Assembly (NCBI RefSeq): GCF_042652185.1
Contig: NZ_JBHSIX010000004.1
Strand: one strand, 5' to 3'
DNA length: 64,000 nt
Source of the DNA: Actinacidiphila fildesensis
GTDB lineage: Bacteria; Actinomycetota; Actinomycetes; Streptomycetales; Streptomycetaceae
The notes beneath the pieces were generated by a model. The model worked only from the letters and a program-made list of their open reading frames with translations. It had not been told where the DNA came from and did no database searches. Position 1 is the stretch's first letter; every line of letters starts with the position of its first letter. The position numbers and the translations under genes were made by a program. Shown here one piece after another: positions 40,796-50,562 of this stretch.

Positions 40796-42229
40796 ATGTT
40801 CTTTACGTATCTCAGGCGCGAGCTGCGACGTCGCAGAAAGGCCGCGCTGGTCATCGCGCTGGGGCTGGCCCTCGGTATCGGGCTGGTCATCACCGTCAAC
40901 TCGGCCTCGGCGGGGATGCAGGTGGCGCAGGGCAAGGTCCTGCAGTCCCTGTACGGCCTCGGGACCGATATGACGGTCACCAAGGCCGCCGCCGCGCAGG
41001 GCAGTACCGGGGCCACCGGGCGTCCGAAGTTCAACTTCGGTGCCACCACGGACTCCAAGGAGCAGAGCAGCGACCAGGTGATGGTGCAGGGCTTCGAGTC
41101 GCTGCCCAGCACGGTCGTGTCCCAGGTCGCCGGGCAGAAGGGGGTGGACGACGCCGTCGGCGGGCTGAGCCTGCGGGTGCTGAAGGTGAGCGGGCAGTTC
41201 GACTGGGGGCAGGTCAAGCAGGGCCAGACCACCGGCGGCGGGCGCGGTGGTGGCGGCGCGCAGCCGCCGAGTGAGGTGCAGGGCGGTGGCGCGCAGTTCG
41301 ACGTCAACAACTACTCGGTCTACGGCGTGGACGTCGCCAAGCCGGCGCTCGGGCCGCTGACCTCCTCGAAGATCACCTCGGGTACGTCCTTCACGAGCGC
41401 GCAGTCCAACACCGCCGTGGCCGTCCTCGACAGCTCCTACGCCAAGGAGAACAAGCTCGCGGTCGGTGGCACGCTCACCATCAAGGCCGTCAAGTACAAG
41501 GTCATCGGCATCGCGACCGCCGACAGCGGCGACTCCGCCGCCAACGTCTACATCCCGCTGACGCAGGCCCAGACGCTGGCCGGCGCCAAGGACAAGGTCA
41601 CCACGGTCTATGTGAAGGCCACGGACTCGCAGCAGATCGACGGCGTCAAGTCCGCCATCCAGAACAACGTCCCGGGCACGACGGTCACCACCTCCGCCGA
41701 TCTCGCCTCCACGGTCTCCGGTTCGCTCGCCACCGCTTCCGACCTGGCGACGAACCTCGGCAAGTGGCTCTCCATCGCCGTGTTGATCGCCGCGTTCCTG
41801 GTCGCGGGACTGCTCACCTCCTCCGCCGTCAGCAGGCGCGTGCGGGAGTTCGGCACGCTCAAGGCGCTGGGCTGGAAGAGCCGCCGGGTCACCGGTCAGG
41901 TGATGGGCGAGGCCCTGGTCAACGGCCTCATCGGCGGCGTCCTCGGTATCGCGCTCGGCCTCGGCGGCGCGTACCTCATCACCGCCATCAGCCCGACGCT
42001 GACCGCGTCGGTCGCCTCCGGTGGCGGTGGTGGTGGTGGCTTCGGCGGCGGGCCCGGGCGGCAGGCCGCGACGAAGGCGCTGGACATCGCGCTGACCGCT
42101 CCCGTCAGCCTCGGCACCATCGGCCTGTCGGTCGGCCTCGCCGTCGCCGGCGGCCTCATCGCGGGCACCTTCGGCGGCTGGCGCGCCTCCAGGCTCCGCC
42201 CGGCGGACGCCCTGCGCCGCGTCGAATAG
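40796..42229 (+). CDS. MacB/FtsX-type ABC transporter permease
   Basis: 477 residues from the ATG at 40796 (GAGGA 7 nt upstream). First membrane helix at ~17-36 (ALVIALGLALGIGLVITVNS), then a ~300-residue extracytoplasmic MacB-like domain containing a Gly-rich loop (TTGGGRGGGGAQPP), and three C-terminal helices with the FtsX core (VLIAAFLVAGLLTSSAVSRR, VREFGTLKALGWKSRRV). A second Gly-rich loop (GGGGGGGFGGGPG) lies between helices 3 and 4. It works with the ATPase encoded 31 bp downstream; such mechanotransmission systems export envelope molecules or peptides. Substrate unknown. Confidence 0.87.
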   Translation: MFFTYLRRELRRRRKAALVIALGLALGIGLVITVNSASAGMQVAQGKVLQSLYGLGTDMTVTKAAAAQGSTGATGRPKFNFGATTDSKEQSSDQVMVQGFESLPSTVVSQVAGQKGVDDAVGGLSLRVLKVSGQFDWGQVKQGQTTGGGRGGGGAQPPSEVQGGGAQFDVNNYSVYGVDVAKPALGPLTSSKITSGTSFTSAQSNTAVAVLDSSYAKENKLAVGGTLTIKAVKYKVIGIATADSGDSAANVYIPLTQAQTLAGAKDKVTTVYVKATDSQQIDGVKSAIQNNVPGTTVTTSADLASTVSGSLATASDLATNLGKWLSIAVLIAAFLVAGLLTSSAVSRRVREFGTLKALGWKSRRVTGQVMGEALVNGLIGGVLGIALGLGGAYLITAISPTLTASVASGGGGGGGFGGGPGRQAATKALDIALTAPVSLGTIGLSVGLAVAGGLIAGTFGGWRASRLRPADALRRVE

Positions 42230-42260
42230 CCACCCACCTTCAGTCTCAAGGGAGTTGACC

Positions 42261-42947
42261 ATGTACCAGCTGACCGGCGTCACCAAGCACTACCGACGCG
42301 GCAAGGACACCGTCGAGGCCCTGCGGGGTGTCGATCTCACCATCGAGGACGGCGACCAGCTCGTCATCCAGGGCCCCACCGGCGGCGGCAAGTCCACCCT
42401 GCTGCAGATGCTCGGCGCCCTCGACCGCCCGACCGAGGGCTCGGTGGAGTTCGACGGCGTCGACCTCGCCCGGCTCGGCGAGGCCAAGCTCACCAGGATG
42501 CGCGCCGAGAACATCGGCTTCATCTTCCAGAGCTTCAACCTCATGCCGACGCTCACCGCCCAGGAGAACGTCGAGACGGCCCTCGTCCCCATGGGCGTCA
42601 AGCCCGCGGAACGCCGCCGCCTCGCCGTCGAGGCCCTGGAGTCCGTCGGCCTCGACGAACGTCTGAGCCACCTCCCCTCCGAGCTCTCCGGCGGTCAGCA
42701 GCAGCGCGTCGCCATCGCCCGCGCCCTCGTCAAGAAGCCCAAGGTCCTCCTCGCCGACGAGCCCACCGGCAACCTCGACGAGGCCACCCGCGACGACATC
42801 ATGGGCCTCCTCGAAGGCCTGTGGAGAGAACGCGGCCTGACCTTCATCCTCGTCACCCACGACTCCGCCATCGCCAAACGCGCCCCCCGCCTGGCAACCA
42901 TCCGCAAGGGCCGCGTCACGGTGACGGAGCGGGTCCTGGCGACCTAG
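42261..42947 (+). CDS. ABC transporter ATP-binding protein (MacB/LolD type)
   Basis: 228 residues from the ATG at 42261, behind AAGGGAG. Walker A GPTGGGKST, Q-loop IFQSFNLMPTLTAQENV, signature LSGGQQQRVAIARAL, Walker B VLLADEPTGNLD and H-loop VTHDS. This is the LolD/MacB subfamily that pairs with FtsX-like permeases, here the gene immediately upstream. A perfect 15-bp terminator follows at 42953. Confidence 0.93.
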   Translation: MYQLTGVTKHYRRGKDTVEALRGVDLTIEDGDQLVIQGPTGGGKSTLLQMLGALDRPTEGSVEFDGVDLARLGEAKLTRMRAENIGFIFQSFNLMPTLTAQENVETALVPMGVKPAERRRLAVEALESVGLDERLSHLPSELSGGQQQRVAIARALVKKPKVLLADEPTGNLDEATRDDIMGLLEGLWRERGLTFILVTHDSAIAKRAPRLATIRKGRVTVTERVLAT

Positions 42948-42952
42948 CCGGC

Positions 42953-42992
42953 TGTCGGGGCCGGGCCACCCGACGAGGGCCCGGCCCCGACA
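42953..42992 (+). terminator. Perfect 15-bp stem terminator
   Basis: TGTCGGGGCCGGGCC (42953-42967) and GGCCCGGCCCCGACA (42978-42992) around a 10-nt loop, directly after the ABC ATPase stop. The 42993-43083 stretch beyond it holds no recognisable feature and marks the edge of the accessory island. Confidence 0.85.
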
Positions 42993-43083
42993 CGGCGGTC
43001 GGCAAGGAGACCTCCGCGGCGTACACGAGCAGGTTCGCGAAGCGCAGCCATGGGAGCAGGTGCATGTTCAGTGGCGCGTACCT

Positions 43084-44313
43084 TCATTGCCAGCCGTCCA
43101 ATGCACGCTCTGCGTTGTCGACCAGTTCCTTATAGGTCATGACCTCAACGCGACTGATGTGTGTGTTGAGGGTGCGGAAGGCCTCGTTGATCGCGTCTTC
43201 GGCAACAACGGGTTGCGCGGCAGGGTGTCCAATCAACACGAGTGCGCTTGCTCGCCGAGTCTCGATGCCCAGTTCATCTCGAATGCGGAGTCGGTGTTCA
43301 TCCAAGCCGACAAGGTAGTTGACCGCTTGGCTCACTGCGTCGTGTACTTCGGCCGTCGGTACCCAGCACCCTCGGTGTTCCTTGACCAGGCGGCCGCGCA
43401 GGCTCATGGAACGCTTCAACTCGACGATATGTAGTGCGCCATCCCCGCGTATGAGGGGGATATCCACCTCGTCGCCTGGTACCAATCGGCGCTGGACCGC
43501 TTGGCTCGCGAACTGGCCACCGAAGATCCAGTGCTGACCGTCCAGCGCGCGTTGCAAGTCGAGCTCACTCGCCTCCGGATCCTCCACCACCTTGCGCAAC
43601 GCCTTGAGATCCTTCCGACGCTTTTGAATCTCGGCGGCCCGGAGTAGCAGTTGCCCCTCCTCGTCCGCTGCCAAAATTGCCAAGGAGCCAGGAGACATCA
43701 CGATGTGGCGGGCAGATTTCTCCGGATCTTCCAAATCGACTCTTTCGCGTAGGACTTGCTCCATCCACGCGGCCACCTCGGCAGAGCCACGGACTATTCG
43801 ATACCGGCTGGGTTGCTCCTGCGACTGTTGCATGTAACGGGCGTCCCGGGCGACGGACCCTACGTGAGTAAGCACCTCGCTCGGGCTCGCGTCGGGATAC
43901 TCGCTGAGGTACTGATCGCCGAGCTGAGCGAAGAAGGCAAGACTCGCGGCTATCGTTCGTGCCAGGAAGTCCTGGTGCGAGCTCAGCGGTTGTGTCGACC
44001 GTTGAAAGAGGCGGTATCGCTCTTCGAAGTCCGGTCGGAGGATCCGACCTTCCGCGTAGTCCAGAGAGTCTTGTATCAGTCGCACGATGTGCCACTCGTC
44101 TGCCGCTGCCGCTGCCGAGCGCACGTTCTTCAGTACGGTGACGAGTGCTTGGCCTCCTCTGCAGGGGACCTTTCCGCTGCTCATATGCTTGAAGACCGAT
44201 GCAAGCGCGTCCTTGACGTCAGGATCGATGGCTTGCTCGGCCACGCGCTCCAGTTGCAACTTCAACGCGAAGTCAGATCTCACATCCATAGTCACGATTC
44301 TGGTGCCTGGCAC
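43084..44313 (-). CDS. Shedu-type anti-phage nuclease (SduA-like, DUF4263)
   Basis: 409 residues from a GTG at 44313; an ATG at 44289 is an equally possible start and neither has a clear ribosome site. The C-terminal ~170 residues match the Shedu/DUF4263 domain, a PD-(D/E)xK nuclease: LQRALDGQHWIFGGQFASQA, then GDEVDIPLIRGDGALHIVEL-K with D284, E298 and K300 as the catalytic D...ExK, and AVSQAVNYL (Q329) after it. The N-terminal ~240 residues are helical and variable, as is usual for Shedu sensors. Codon and base use is visibly lower in GC than in neighbouring genes, a sign of transfer. Shedu acts alone as a defence gene; the target here is unknown. Confidence 0.75.
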   Translation of the reverse strand: MPGTRIVTMDVRSDFALKLQLERVAEQAIDPDVKDALASVFKHMSSGKVPCRGGQALVTVLKNVRSAAAAADEWHIVRLIQDSLDYAEGRILRPDFEERYRLFQRSTQPLSSHQDFLARTIAASLAFFAQLGDQYLSEYPDASPSEVLTHVGSVARDARYMQQSQEQPSRYRIVRGSAEVAAWMEQVLRERVDLEDPEKSARHIVMSPGSLAILAADEEGQLLLRAAEIQKRRKDLKALRKVVEDPEASELDLQRALDGQHWIFGGQFASQAVQRRLVPGDEVDIPLIRGDGALHIVELKRSMSLRGRLVKEHRGCWVPTAEVHDAVSQAVNYLVGLDEHRLRIRDELGIETRRASALVLIGHPAAQPVVAEDAINEAFRTLNTHISRVEVMTYKELVDNAERALDGWQ

Positions 44314-44321
44314 TGACAGAA

Positions 44322-44735
44322 TCAGCTTGCGTTGTACCTGCTGAAGATGTGGAGTGCCGCGTCGATCTGTGCTTTCGTGCGGTCGTCGGCTTCCCCTTCG
44401 AGTCGCACGAAGACGACGGAGGAACCAGGGTCGGCCGCGACCAGCAGGGTCAGCGGTATTCGGCCCGCCAACGGGTAGTCGTACCAGCCCCCGGGCCTCT
44501 CCACGTCCGTGCCTGGGAGGGCGCCCTCGATAGCCCCCCAGTCCGAGTCGTCGAAGCGGTAGCCCGAGAACTCCGCAACCGACTCGCAGAACGGCCGCAG
44601 ATTGGCCTCATGGATCCAGCGGCCGCCGAAGATCGGATCGGAGCACGGAGGGTCGTCTGTCGGTCGTGACGACTCCGATGGGGATGGAAACACCCGTGCC
44701 TCCCGGCCCGCAGTACCCGTCAACGTTGCGGTCAA
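44322..44735 (-). CDS. Hypothetical protein with chimeric N-terminus
   Basis: 137 residues if the TTG at 44735 is used. The first ~30 residues are read out of frame through DNA that encodes an MsrA C-terminal fragment, so they are not native. The recognisable body begins about DPIFGGRWIHEANLRPFCES and ends LEGEADDRTKAQIDAALHIF plus SRYNAS. It has a soluble alpha/beta look and no family that I recognise. No good in-frame ATG or GTG precedes the body, so the gene probably lost its own start at a recombination junction. The stop is 8 bp before the Shedu GTG, allowing coupling. Size and company suggest an immunity-type protein, which is speculation. Confidence 0.5.
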   Translation of the reverse strand: MTATLTGTAGREARVFPSPSESSRPTDDPPCSDPIFGGRWIHEANLRPFCESVAEFSGYRFDDSDWGAIEGALPGTDVERPGGWYDYPLAGRIPLTLLVAADPGSSVVFVRLEGEADDRTKAQIDAALHIFSRYNAS

Positions 44736-44751
44736 GGTACCGCTGGTCGTC
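44683..44751 (-). pseudogene. Remnant of an msrA 3' end
   Basis: The minus strand reads DDQRYLDRNVDGYCGPGGTG then VSI. The C-terminus of the intact MsrA at 45812-46507 reads HQQYLDKNPDGYCGIGGTGV then NLD. About 14 of 17 core positions agree, and so does most of the DNA. Only this terminal piece is present, on the same strand as msrA and about 1.1 kb downstream of it, with the Imm7 and DUF3885 genes between. A chance match to a calcium-loop protein is less likely because of the shared GGTGV. Confidence 0.6.
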
Positions 44752-44805
44752 CGGATCGCGAGGGTCGTTGGCGGTGGTGCGGGACAAGCGCAGCCGTGAT
44801 CGTGG

Positions 44806-45195
44806 TCACGGATCTTCGATGGTGGGCCGGACGGGGGACAGGAACGGGTCCGGTCGCTCGGTGAGGGCGCCGCGGGCGAGGCGGTGGACTCGGAAGGCGT
44901 TGGGGTTCTGCGGGTCTTCGTCGTCGTACGTGTGGAGCAGACCGTAGGAGCCGGGCGCGATGCGGCCGACTTCCGTGAACAGGTCGATGATCTCCGGGCC
45001 GTGCAGTCCGGAACGGTTGGGGTGGCCGGCGATGTGCAGCATCCAGCGACCGTTCATCGCGCGCAGGTCGGCCAGGTAGGGACTGTCCATGCGATCGAGG
45101 AGTGTCCGCACCTGGCCGAGGAACGCGTCGCAGGGAGTCTCGTCCTCGGGGTCGGGACTCCCTACGAGCGTGATCCAGCCGTGGTACTCGAACAC
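44806..45195 (-). CDS. Imm7-family immunity protein
   Basis: 129 residues from the ATG at 45195. It starts MFEYHGWITLVGSPDPEDET, the characteristic opening of the Imm7 polymorphic-toxin immunity family, and has LADLRAMNGRWMLHIAGHPN and GSYGLLHTYDDEDP in the middle. No toxin gene is next to it, so it is an orphan immunity gene within this window. It lies 6 bp downstream of the DUF3885 gene on the same strand. Confidence 0.75.
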   Translation of the reverse strand: MFEYHGWITLVGSPDPEDETPCDAFLGQVRTLLDRMDSPYLADLRAMNGRWMLHIAGHPNRSGLHGPEIIDLFTEVGRIAPGSYGLLHTYDDEDPQNPNAFRVHRLARGALTERPDPFLSPVRPTIEDP

Positions 45196-45201
45196 GTCGT
45201 C

Positions 45202-45811
45202 TCAGCAGCCTGAGGGATGGCTGGACAGCCAGTTCCTGTGCTCGTCGCGTAGGGCGTCCCGCTCCTGGGGCGTTGCCAGGATGACGTCGGCCCCGCCGTC
45301 GTAGGGGTGGTGGATCCGGCGGAGATCCGTATCGGTTACGAGCACGCCGGCCAGTTCGTCATCCGCCACGTGCCGGAGCAGCGTGTCGATGCAGCCGCTC
45401 TGCCATGGTCGTCGGCTGACGTAGAGGTGGGTGTGGACGTCGGAATCGAGATCGGGGTCCTCCGCGTCCGTGAGCGTGGTCCAGCGGGAGGCGCCGTGGT
45501 CCGCGTCGCGGCGGGTTGCGGGGTGCTCCGCTTCGGCGGGAGGAACCGACCAGGCCGTGGTCACCACGTACACGTCTCTGCCGACGAACAACCCGTCCAG
45601 GACCGTGTTGTACCGGTCCAGGACGGTGGTGTACTCGTGCTCGTTCTCCGGGTAGCGCTTCCCCCCGGGGAGGCTGTGGAAGCGCACCCACCGGTCGTTG
45701 TAGACGCTTCGTAGTCGGTGCGCGACCGGCGGGCCCAGCGGCCGTCTTTCCCGCCACAGCGCGGACAGGGCTTCGCTGTCGAAACCGACATCCGCGCCGG
45801 GCGGGAGTGGG

Positions 45812-45819
<8 letters not shown>
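45202..45819 (-). CDS. DUF3885-domain protein
   Basis: 205 residues from the ATG at 45819. The core WVRFHSLPGGKRYPENEHEY followed by VLDRYNTVLDGLF is the DUF3885 signature. A C-terminal part contains CIDTLLRHVADDELAGVLVT and ends DEHRNWLSSHPSGC. DUF3885 proteins occur among immunity genes of polymorphic toxin loci. Start and msrA stop overlap by 8 nt, and Imm7 follows after 6 bp, so msrA, this gene and Imm7 may form one transcript. Confidence 0.75.
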
Positions 45820-46507
<688 letters not shown>

Positions 46508-46577
46508 GGGGGTTACTCCTCCGGGGTCGGCTCGCTCTGAGAGAACGTATGGACGGCCCGCGGGATTCCGTGCGGGT

Positions 46578-47636
46578 TCATTTCGCCCGCTGGAGTGCCT
46601 TCCGGATCGCCTTGTTCCGGGTGGCGACGAAGAACTCCGCGGGATCCACCTGGTAGCGCCAGGGGAGGGCGTCGATCCAGCCGTCGACCAGCCGGAACTG
46701 CTCGGCGGACTCCTGGAAGCGCCCCTGCTGATACAGGAAGAACGCGAGGAGGTGCCGGGCCTCGGGCAGCTGGGGGTGGTCCGCGCGGGCGGCGGCCACG
46801 TCGGCCAGCAGGGCGTCGACCCGGGCGAGCAGGTAGGGCGCCCGGTATCCGGCGCGCTTCACACCCTGCAAGCCGCCGTGCTCGTACCAGCTGATCAGCG
46901 GCAGAGCCTGGAGCAGGCTGCCGAGGGGAGCGCCGGCCGCGGCGTCGGCGGCGAAGCGGTTCGCCAGCTCTCCCGAACCGCACCACTTCGCGCACAGGTA
47001 CTGCAGCACCGAGCTGTGGGCGAGGAAGTGGTGCGGGGCACGCTTGTCGACCTCCGTCCACATCAGGTGGAAATCGTGGTGGGAGTATCCGAAACCGATC
47101 CCGACCCAGAGTTCCGGCATTCTCGCGCAGGGGTCCTCGGGCGCCAGCTGCACGGCGCGGAAGGCCGCGGCCCGTGCTCGGGTCAGCAGGTCGAAGAACC
47201 CCTGGAACTCCTGCGCGCTGGTGTACCGCGCGTAGTGGCCCCCGCGCCTCTTCCAGGCCAGGTCGACCAGTCCGTGCGCCTCGACGAGTGCCGCGGTGGG
47301 GTCGTCCGGCCGTTCTGCCTGCCAGGCCTTCAACGAGGTGTTGTCCCAGGCGGCGAGCTTGCCCAGCCGCTCGGCCCGGTAGGCGCGGAGATCCCAGTCG
47401 TCGCCGGTGTCGGCGAGCAGCTGGGCGGCGGGCTGCCAGTCGCCGGCCCGCCCCGCGGCCAGGGCGACGTCCAGCACCGGGTCGGGGCCCGGGCGGGTCG
47501 TGTCCTGCTGATCCTTCGGCACCAGGCCGGGCTCGGGCGGCCGGCTGACCGCCCTTCTGGTCATGAACCGGTGGTACTGCCGGCGGAGCCTGGGGCTCAG
47601 CCCGAGCACGAGGAAGACAAGCAAGGCTACTGCCAT
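46578..47636 (-). CDS. Membrane-anchored helical-repeat protein (TPR-like), function unknown
   Basis: 352 residues from the ATG at 47636. A short N-terminal hydrophobic segment (AVALLVFLVLGL) precedes RRQYHRF, then a largely helical protein with TPR-like pairs (DPTAALVEAHGLVDLAWKRR, LPEARHLLAFFLYQQGRFQE then SAEQFRLVDG). A central part with WVGIGFGYSHHDFHLMWTEV resembles proteins sometimes labelled DUF4034. It is 4 bp downstream of the M48 protease gene on the same strand, so co-expression with that membrane protease is likely. Confidence 0.65.
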   Translation of the reverse strand: MAVALLVFLVLGLSPRLRRQYHRFMTRRAVSRPPEPGLVPKDQQDTTRPGPDPVLDVALAAGRAGDWQPAAQLLADTGDDWDLRAYRAERLGKLAAWDNTSLKAWQAERPDDPTAALVEAHGLVDLAWKRRGGHYARYTSAQEFQGFFDLLTRARAAAFRAVQLAPEDPCARMPELWVGIGFGYSHHDFHLMWTEVDKRAPHHFLAHSSVLQYLCAKWCGSGELANRFAADAAAGAPLGSLLQALPLISWYEHGGLQGVKRAGYRAPYLLARVDALLADVAAARADHPQLPEARHLLAFFLYQQGRFQESAEQFRLVDGWIDALPWRYQVDPAEFFVATRNKAIRKALQRAK

Positions 47637-47640
47637 GGAC

Positions 47641-49206
47641 TCAGGGCTCCTGGATGAGGGGAAGTGCGCCGGCCAGGAGCTCGCGCAGCGGCCCGGTGTC
47701 GGGGTCGTCGGTGACGGCGGCGTCGAGGGCCTCGGGGAGGGCCTCGTCGTAACCGTCGGGGAGGGTGAGGCGGGCGGGGGTGGACCAGGAGAGCGTCCAG
47801 TCGGCCTTGCCGGCGTCGGCGAGGGTGACGCAGGTCAGCATGGACAGGCCCGAGCGCAGCGCGGGCCGCGCGAATTCGCGGGCCGCGCGGCCGGTGACGG
47901 CGGCGGCTTCGGGGGATTTGGGGAGCCGGTCGGCGATGGCCCACAGCCGGCCGGCGTCGATGGCGTCCAGGATCTCGTCGAGGCTCGCGAGGCCGCGCTC
48001 CGCGGCGTGACCGGCCCCCGCCGCGGCCTGCTGGAGCGGCCGCGCGCCAGCCCGGAAGGTGGCGAGCCCGGCCTGGCTCGCGAGGGCTTCCCAGCTGACG
48101 TGCCGCATCCTTGCCGCGCCGGCCGCGAGCGTCGCGGTCTCCAGGGCGGCCAGTACCCCGTCCGGGTCGCGCAGCAGGGTGAGGGCGGACGGTGCGTCGG
48201 GATCGTCGCGCACACCGTCGTCGGGGAGCGCTTCGAGCAGGCGGACGCGTTCGGCGATGGGCGGGTGCGAGTCGTAGGGGGAGTGCTCCGGCTCGGGGAG
48301 CTCCGCCCGCAGTCCCGCCAGCTCGGTGCGGCGGTCCGGGTCGGCCAGCAGATGCCGCAGCCCGCCGTAGAACTCGCCGGTGGGCGGGAGCAGTTCCACG
48401 TCCCAGCCGAGGGTCGCGTAGCGGCTGACGTAGAAGTCGAAGGCGGCGTCCAGGACCGGGATCTCGCGCAGTGCGCCGGCCGCCGCGTCGCGGCCCACGA
48501 TGCGTGCGGCGGCGCGGTCGGCGGCGAGCTCCTGGCGGCGGCCGACGGACTGGGAGGCGCGCATGTAGAGCTTGGCGTAGCCGGTGTAGATCCTGGCCAG
48601 CACCGCGTGCGAGGCGCTGTCGTTCGCCGCGGCCTGTACGTGGAAGGACTCGATGGTACGGACGACGCTGTCCCGGCCGCGCATGGTGATGCCGGCGAGG
48701 CGGGTGTCGCGGTTGCTGTAGTGGCCGAGTTCATGGGCGAGGACGGCGCGCAGGTGGGGGACGCCGAGCCCGGTCATGAGCGGTACGCCGAGGAACAGCC
48801 GGCGCCGTCCGGGCAACAGGCCCAGCAGATGGGCGCGCTCCGAGACACCCGCGTTGACCTGGCCGGTGAGGGTGATGTCACGGGGCGGGCGGGTGCCGGC
48901 CTGCCGCGCGAGGTCACGCACCTCGGCCCACAGCTCCGGCTGCTGCGTGTCGTCCACGGTCAGCCCCGGGGGGCCCTCGTCGCCCTTGCCGCCGCGGAAC
49001 ATGAACACTCCGCGAATGATCGGGAAGGTCAGCAGCAGCGGCACCACGAGCAGCTTGCCGAGGAAGAGCAGGGCGAGGTGCCCCTGGAAGGACTCGTAGA
49101 CGATCACGCCGAACACTCCGGCCAGCACGGCCAGCAGGCCGGTACTGAGGACGTAGAAGCCCGCGAGCAGCACGAGAGCGCGCAGCGCGCGCAAGGTTGC
49201 GCCCAT
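47641..49206 (-). CDS. M48-family membrane metalloprotease
   Basis: 521 residues from the ATG at 49206. Two N-terminal membrane helices at ~8-38 and ~45-70, then the peptidase with zinc motif AHELGHYSN (HELGH at 158-162) and the downstream third ligand in RRQELAADRAA. The C-terminal ~250 residues are cytoplasmic or extracellular helical and contain HPPIAERVRLLEAL, typical of M48 proteins. HtpX/Ste24-like enzymes degrade misfolded membrane proteins. Divergent from metB. Confidence 0.87.
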   Translation of the reverse strand: MGATLRALRALVLLAGFYVLSTGLLAVLAGVFGVIVYESFQGHLALLFLGKLLVVPLLLTFPIIRGVFMFRGGKGDEGPPGLTVDDTQQPELWAEVRDLARQAGTRPPRDITLTGQVNAGVSERAHLLGLLPGRRRLFLGVPLMTGLGVPHLRAVLAHELGHYSNRDTRLAGITMRGRDSVVRTIESFHVQAAANDSASHAVLARIYTGYAKLYMRASQSVGRRQELAADRAAARIVGRDAAAGALREIPVLDAAFDFYVSRYATLGWDVELLPPTGEFYGGLRHLLADPDRRTELAGLRAELPEPEHSPYDSHPPIAERVRLLEALPDDGVRDDPDAPSALTLLRDPDGVLAALETATLAAGAARMRHVSWEALASQAGLATFRAGARPLQQAAAGAGHAAERGLASLDEILDAIDAGRLWAIADRLPKSPEAAAVTGRAAREFARPALRSGLSMLTCVTLADAGKADWTLSWSTPARLTLPDGYDEALPEALDAAVTDDPDTGPLRELLAGALPLIQEP

Positions 49207-49317
49207 TGAAGAAGGTCCCCCCACAGGACAAGAGTTCGAACTCGAAGCGGGATCATACGGCGTGGGGCAGCACCCGGACCAGGCGGTTACCGGGCCCGGG
49301 CGACTACGCTCGGCGGA

Positions 49318-50481
49318 ATGAGCGACCACGACCAGCAGCACCAGAATTTCGAAACCCTCGCGATCCACGCCGGTCAGGCGGCGGACGCCCAGACCGGCGC
49401 CGTGGTGACGCCGATCTACCAGGTGTCGACGTACAAGCAGGACGGAGTGGGCGGGCTGCGCGGCGGCTACGAATACAGCCGCTCCGCCAACCCGACCAGA
49501 ACCGCGCTGGAGGAGAACCTCGCGGCACTGGAAGGCGGCCGGCGCGGGCTGGCCTTCGCGTCCGGGCTGGCGGCGGAGGACTGCCTGCTGCGCACCATCC
49601 TGTCGCCCGGCGACCACGTGGTGATCCCGAACGACGCGTACGGCGGCACGTTCCGCCTGTTCGCCAAGGTCGTCGAGCGCTGGGGCGTCCAGTGGTCGGT
49701 GGCCGACACGTCCGACCCGGCGGCCGTGCGGGCGCAGCTGCGGCCGAACACCAAGGCGATCTGGGTCGAGACCCCGTCGAACCCGCTGCTCGGCATCACG
49801 GACATCGCGGCGCTGGCGGAGATCGCCCGCGGCGCCGGCACCGGCGTGCGGCTGGTGGTGGACAACACGTTCGCGAGCCCGTACCTGCAGCAGCCGCTCG
49901 CGCTCGGCGCGGATATCGTCCTGCACTCGACGACGAAGTACATGGGCGGGCACTCCGACGTCGTCGGCGGCGCGCTGATCACCGGTGACGCGGCGCTCGG
50001 CGACGAGCTGGCCTACCACCAGAACGCGATGGGCGCGATCGCCGGGCCGTTCGACGCCTGGCTGGTCATGCGCGGCATCAAGACGCTGGCGGTGCGCATG
50101 GACCGGCACAGCGCCAACGCCACCCGGATCGCCGAGATGCTCCAGTCGCACCCGAAGGTGTCGCGGGTCCTGTACCCGGGGCTGGCCGAGCACCCGGGGC
50201 ACGAGATCGCCGCGAAGCAGATGAAGGCGTTCGGCGGCATGATCTCGTTTCAGGTGAACGGTGGCGAGGAGGCGGCCGTCGCGGTGTGCAACCGCGCGGG
50301 CCTGTTCACGCTGGGTGAGTCGCTGGGCGGCGTCGAGTCGCTGATCGAGCACCCGGGCCGGATGACGCACGCCTCGGTGGTGGGCTCCGCGCTGGAGGTC
50401 CCGGCGGACCTCGTACGGCTCTCGGTGGGCATCGAGTCGGTCGACGACCTGCTGGCGGACCTGACCCAGGCGCTCGGCTGA
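49318..50481 (+). CDS. metB: Cystathionine gamma-synthase
   Basis: 387 residues from the ATG at 49318. Cys/Met-metabolism PLP enzyme: FETLAIHAGQAADAQTGAVV, YEYSRSANPTRTALEENLAA, AFASGLAAEDCLL, VVDNTFASPYLQQP, and the PLP Lys in LHSTTKYMGGHSD. The C-terminus has SLGGVESLIEHPGRMTHASV and LVRLSVGIESVDDL. It condenses O-acylhomoserine with cysteine to cystathionine; some actinobacterial homologues also have gamma-lyase activity. Position matches the gene so assigned in S. coelicolor. Confidence 0.9.
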   Translation: MSDHDQQHQNFETLAIHAGQAADAQTGAVVTPIYQVSTYKQDGVGGLRGGYEYSRSANPTRTALEENLAALEGGRRGLAFASGLAAEDCLLRTILSPGDHVVIPNDAYGGTFRLFAKVVERWGVQWSVADTSDPAAVRAQLRPNTKAIWVETPSNPLLGITDIAALAEIARGAGTGVRLVVDNTFASPYLQQPLALGADIVLHSTTKYMGGHSDVVGGALITGDAALGDELAYHQNAMGAIAGPFDAWLVMRGIKTLAVRMDRHSANATRIAEMLQSHPKVSRVLYPGLAEHPGHEIAAKQMKAFGGMISFQVNGGEEAAVAVCNRAGLFTLGESLGGVESLIEHPGRMTHASVVGSALEVPADLVRLSVGIESVDDLLADLTQALG

Positions 50482-50562
50482 TCCGTCCGAACCGGCTGAT
50501 CCGTCGCTGTGGGCACCTGGTGCCCGAGCCGTCGTGAGGGCACCTGGTGGCCGGCCGAGCCG

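Noticed and set aside
42993..43083. Attachment site or gene remnant at the left edge of the Shedu island.
   Set aside because: No direct repeat of it was found at the other edge near msrA, and no reading frame resembles a known protein.
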